A stretch of 64,000 nt of DNA, taken from assembly GCF_015477605.1 (NCBI RefSeq), contig NZ_JADLQX010000003.1:62001-126000 (forward strand). The letters are read 5' to 3'. Source of the DNA: Nocardia amamiensis. Lineage in GTDB: Bacteria; Actinomycetota; Actinomycetes; Mycobacteriales; Mycobacteriaceae. A model generated the notes under the pieces. It worked only from the letters and a program-made list of their open reading frames with translations. It ran no database searches and had not been told where the DNA came from. The position numbers were made by a program, and so were the translations under genes. Position 1 is the stretch's first letter. Each line of letters opens with the position of its first letter. Shown here piece by piece: positions 59,145-64,000 of the stretch.

Positions 59145-64000
<4,856 letters not shown>

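Overview
The window is high-GC actinobacterial DNA, most probably from Nocardia or a close relative in the Mycobacteriales. Supporting signs are a cyclopropane/mycolate-type methyltransferase, class Ib ribonucleotide reductase with nrdF far from nrdHIE, a mycobacterial-style secreted amidase, HTH/DUF397 regulator pairs, many ATGA/GTGA start-stop overlaps, and biosynthetic megagenes at both edges. No tRNA, rRNA, CRISPR array, prophage or intact insertion sequence was seen.

Layout. 1-14841: 3' part of a large NRPS (two epimerisation domains, terminal thioesterase), translationally coupled to a DrrABC-type exporter. 14848-22610: accessory stretch with a lipoprotein hydrolase, an APH-like kinase, a DUF7144 membrane protein, nrdF, a second hydrolase and an MgtE-type Mg transporter. 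23069-26912: sulfonate uptake operon with two small leader peptides of the actinobacterial sulfur type and a truncated taurine-dioxygenase-like gene. 27063-30538: P450, HAD phosphatase-like gene and an LLM flavin oxidoreductase. 30730-37809: VapBC-type toxin-antitoxin, CGNR regulator/SDR pair, HTH/DUF397 regulators with two small divergent genes, DUF1579 lipoprotein, hydrolase/LysR pair. 38039-40947: nrdHIE. 41362-45956: FMN reductase/TetR, nadE, ECF sigma with a double YCII protein, DUF1801 protein. 46084-50660: molybdenum cofactor genes (moaD, moaA, moeA, moaC-mog fusion, moaE). 50794-58694: CobW GTPase, repeat-bearing amidase, secreted protein, cyclopropane synthase, thioesterase, MAB_1171c-like membrane protein, TetR, SnoaL-like protein. 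59145-end: start of a highly reducing type I PKS.

How the genes work together. The NRPS and DrrABC genes form one make-and-export unit. nrdF and nrdHIE lie about 19 kb apart, but each is preceded by a pair of NrdR-like boxes with the same 32-bp start-to-start spacing, so they probably form one regulon. The sulfonate operon looks controlled by translation of cysteine/arginine-containing leader peptides. The molybdenum cofactor block supplies most steps of pathway assembly.

The most unusual feature is a repeated arrangement. Three times (drrC-like gene, mgtE, HAD gene) a short decayed copy of a gene's 3' end lies on the far side of one inserted gene (hydrolase, hydrolase, P450), and that inserted gene is always convergent with the full-length parent. 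This looks like a recurrent mode of gene insertion or duplication at gene 3' ends.
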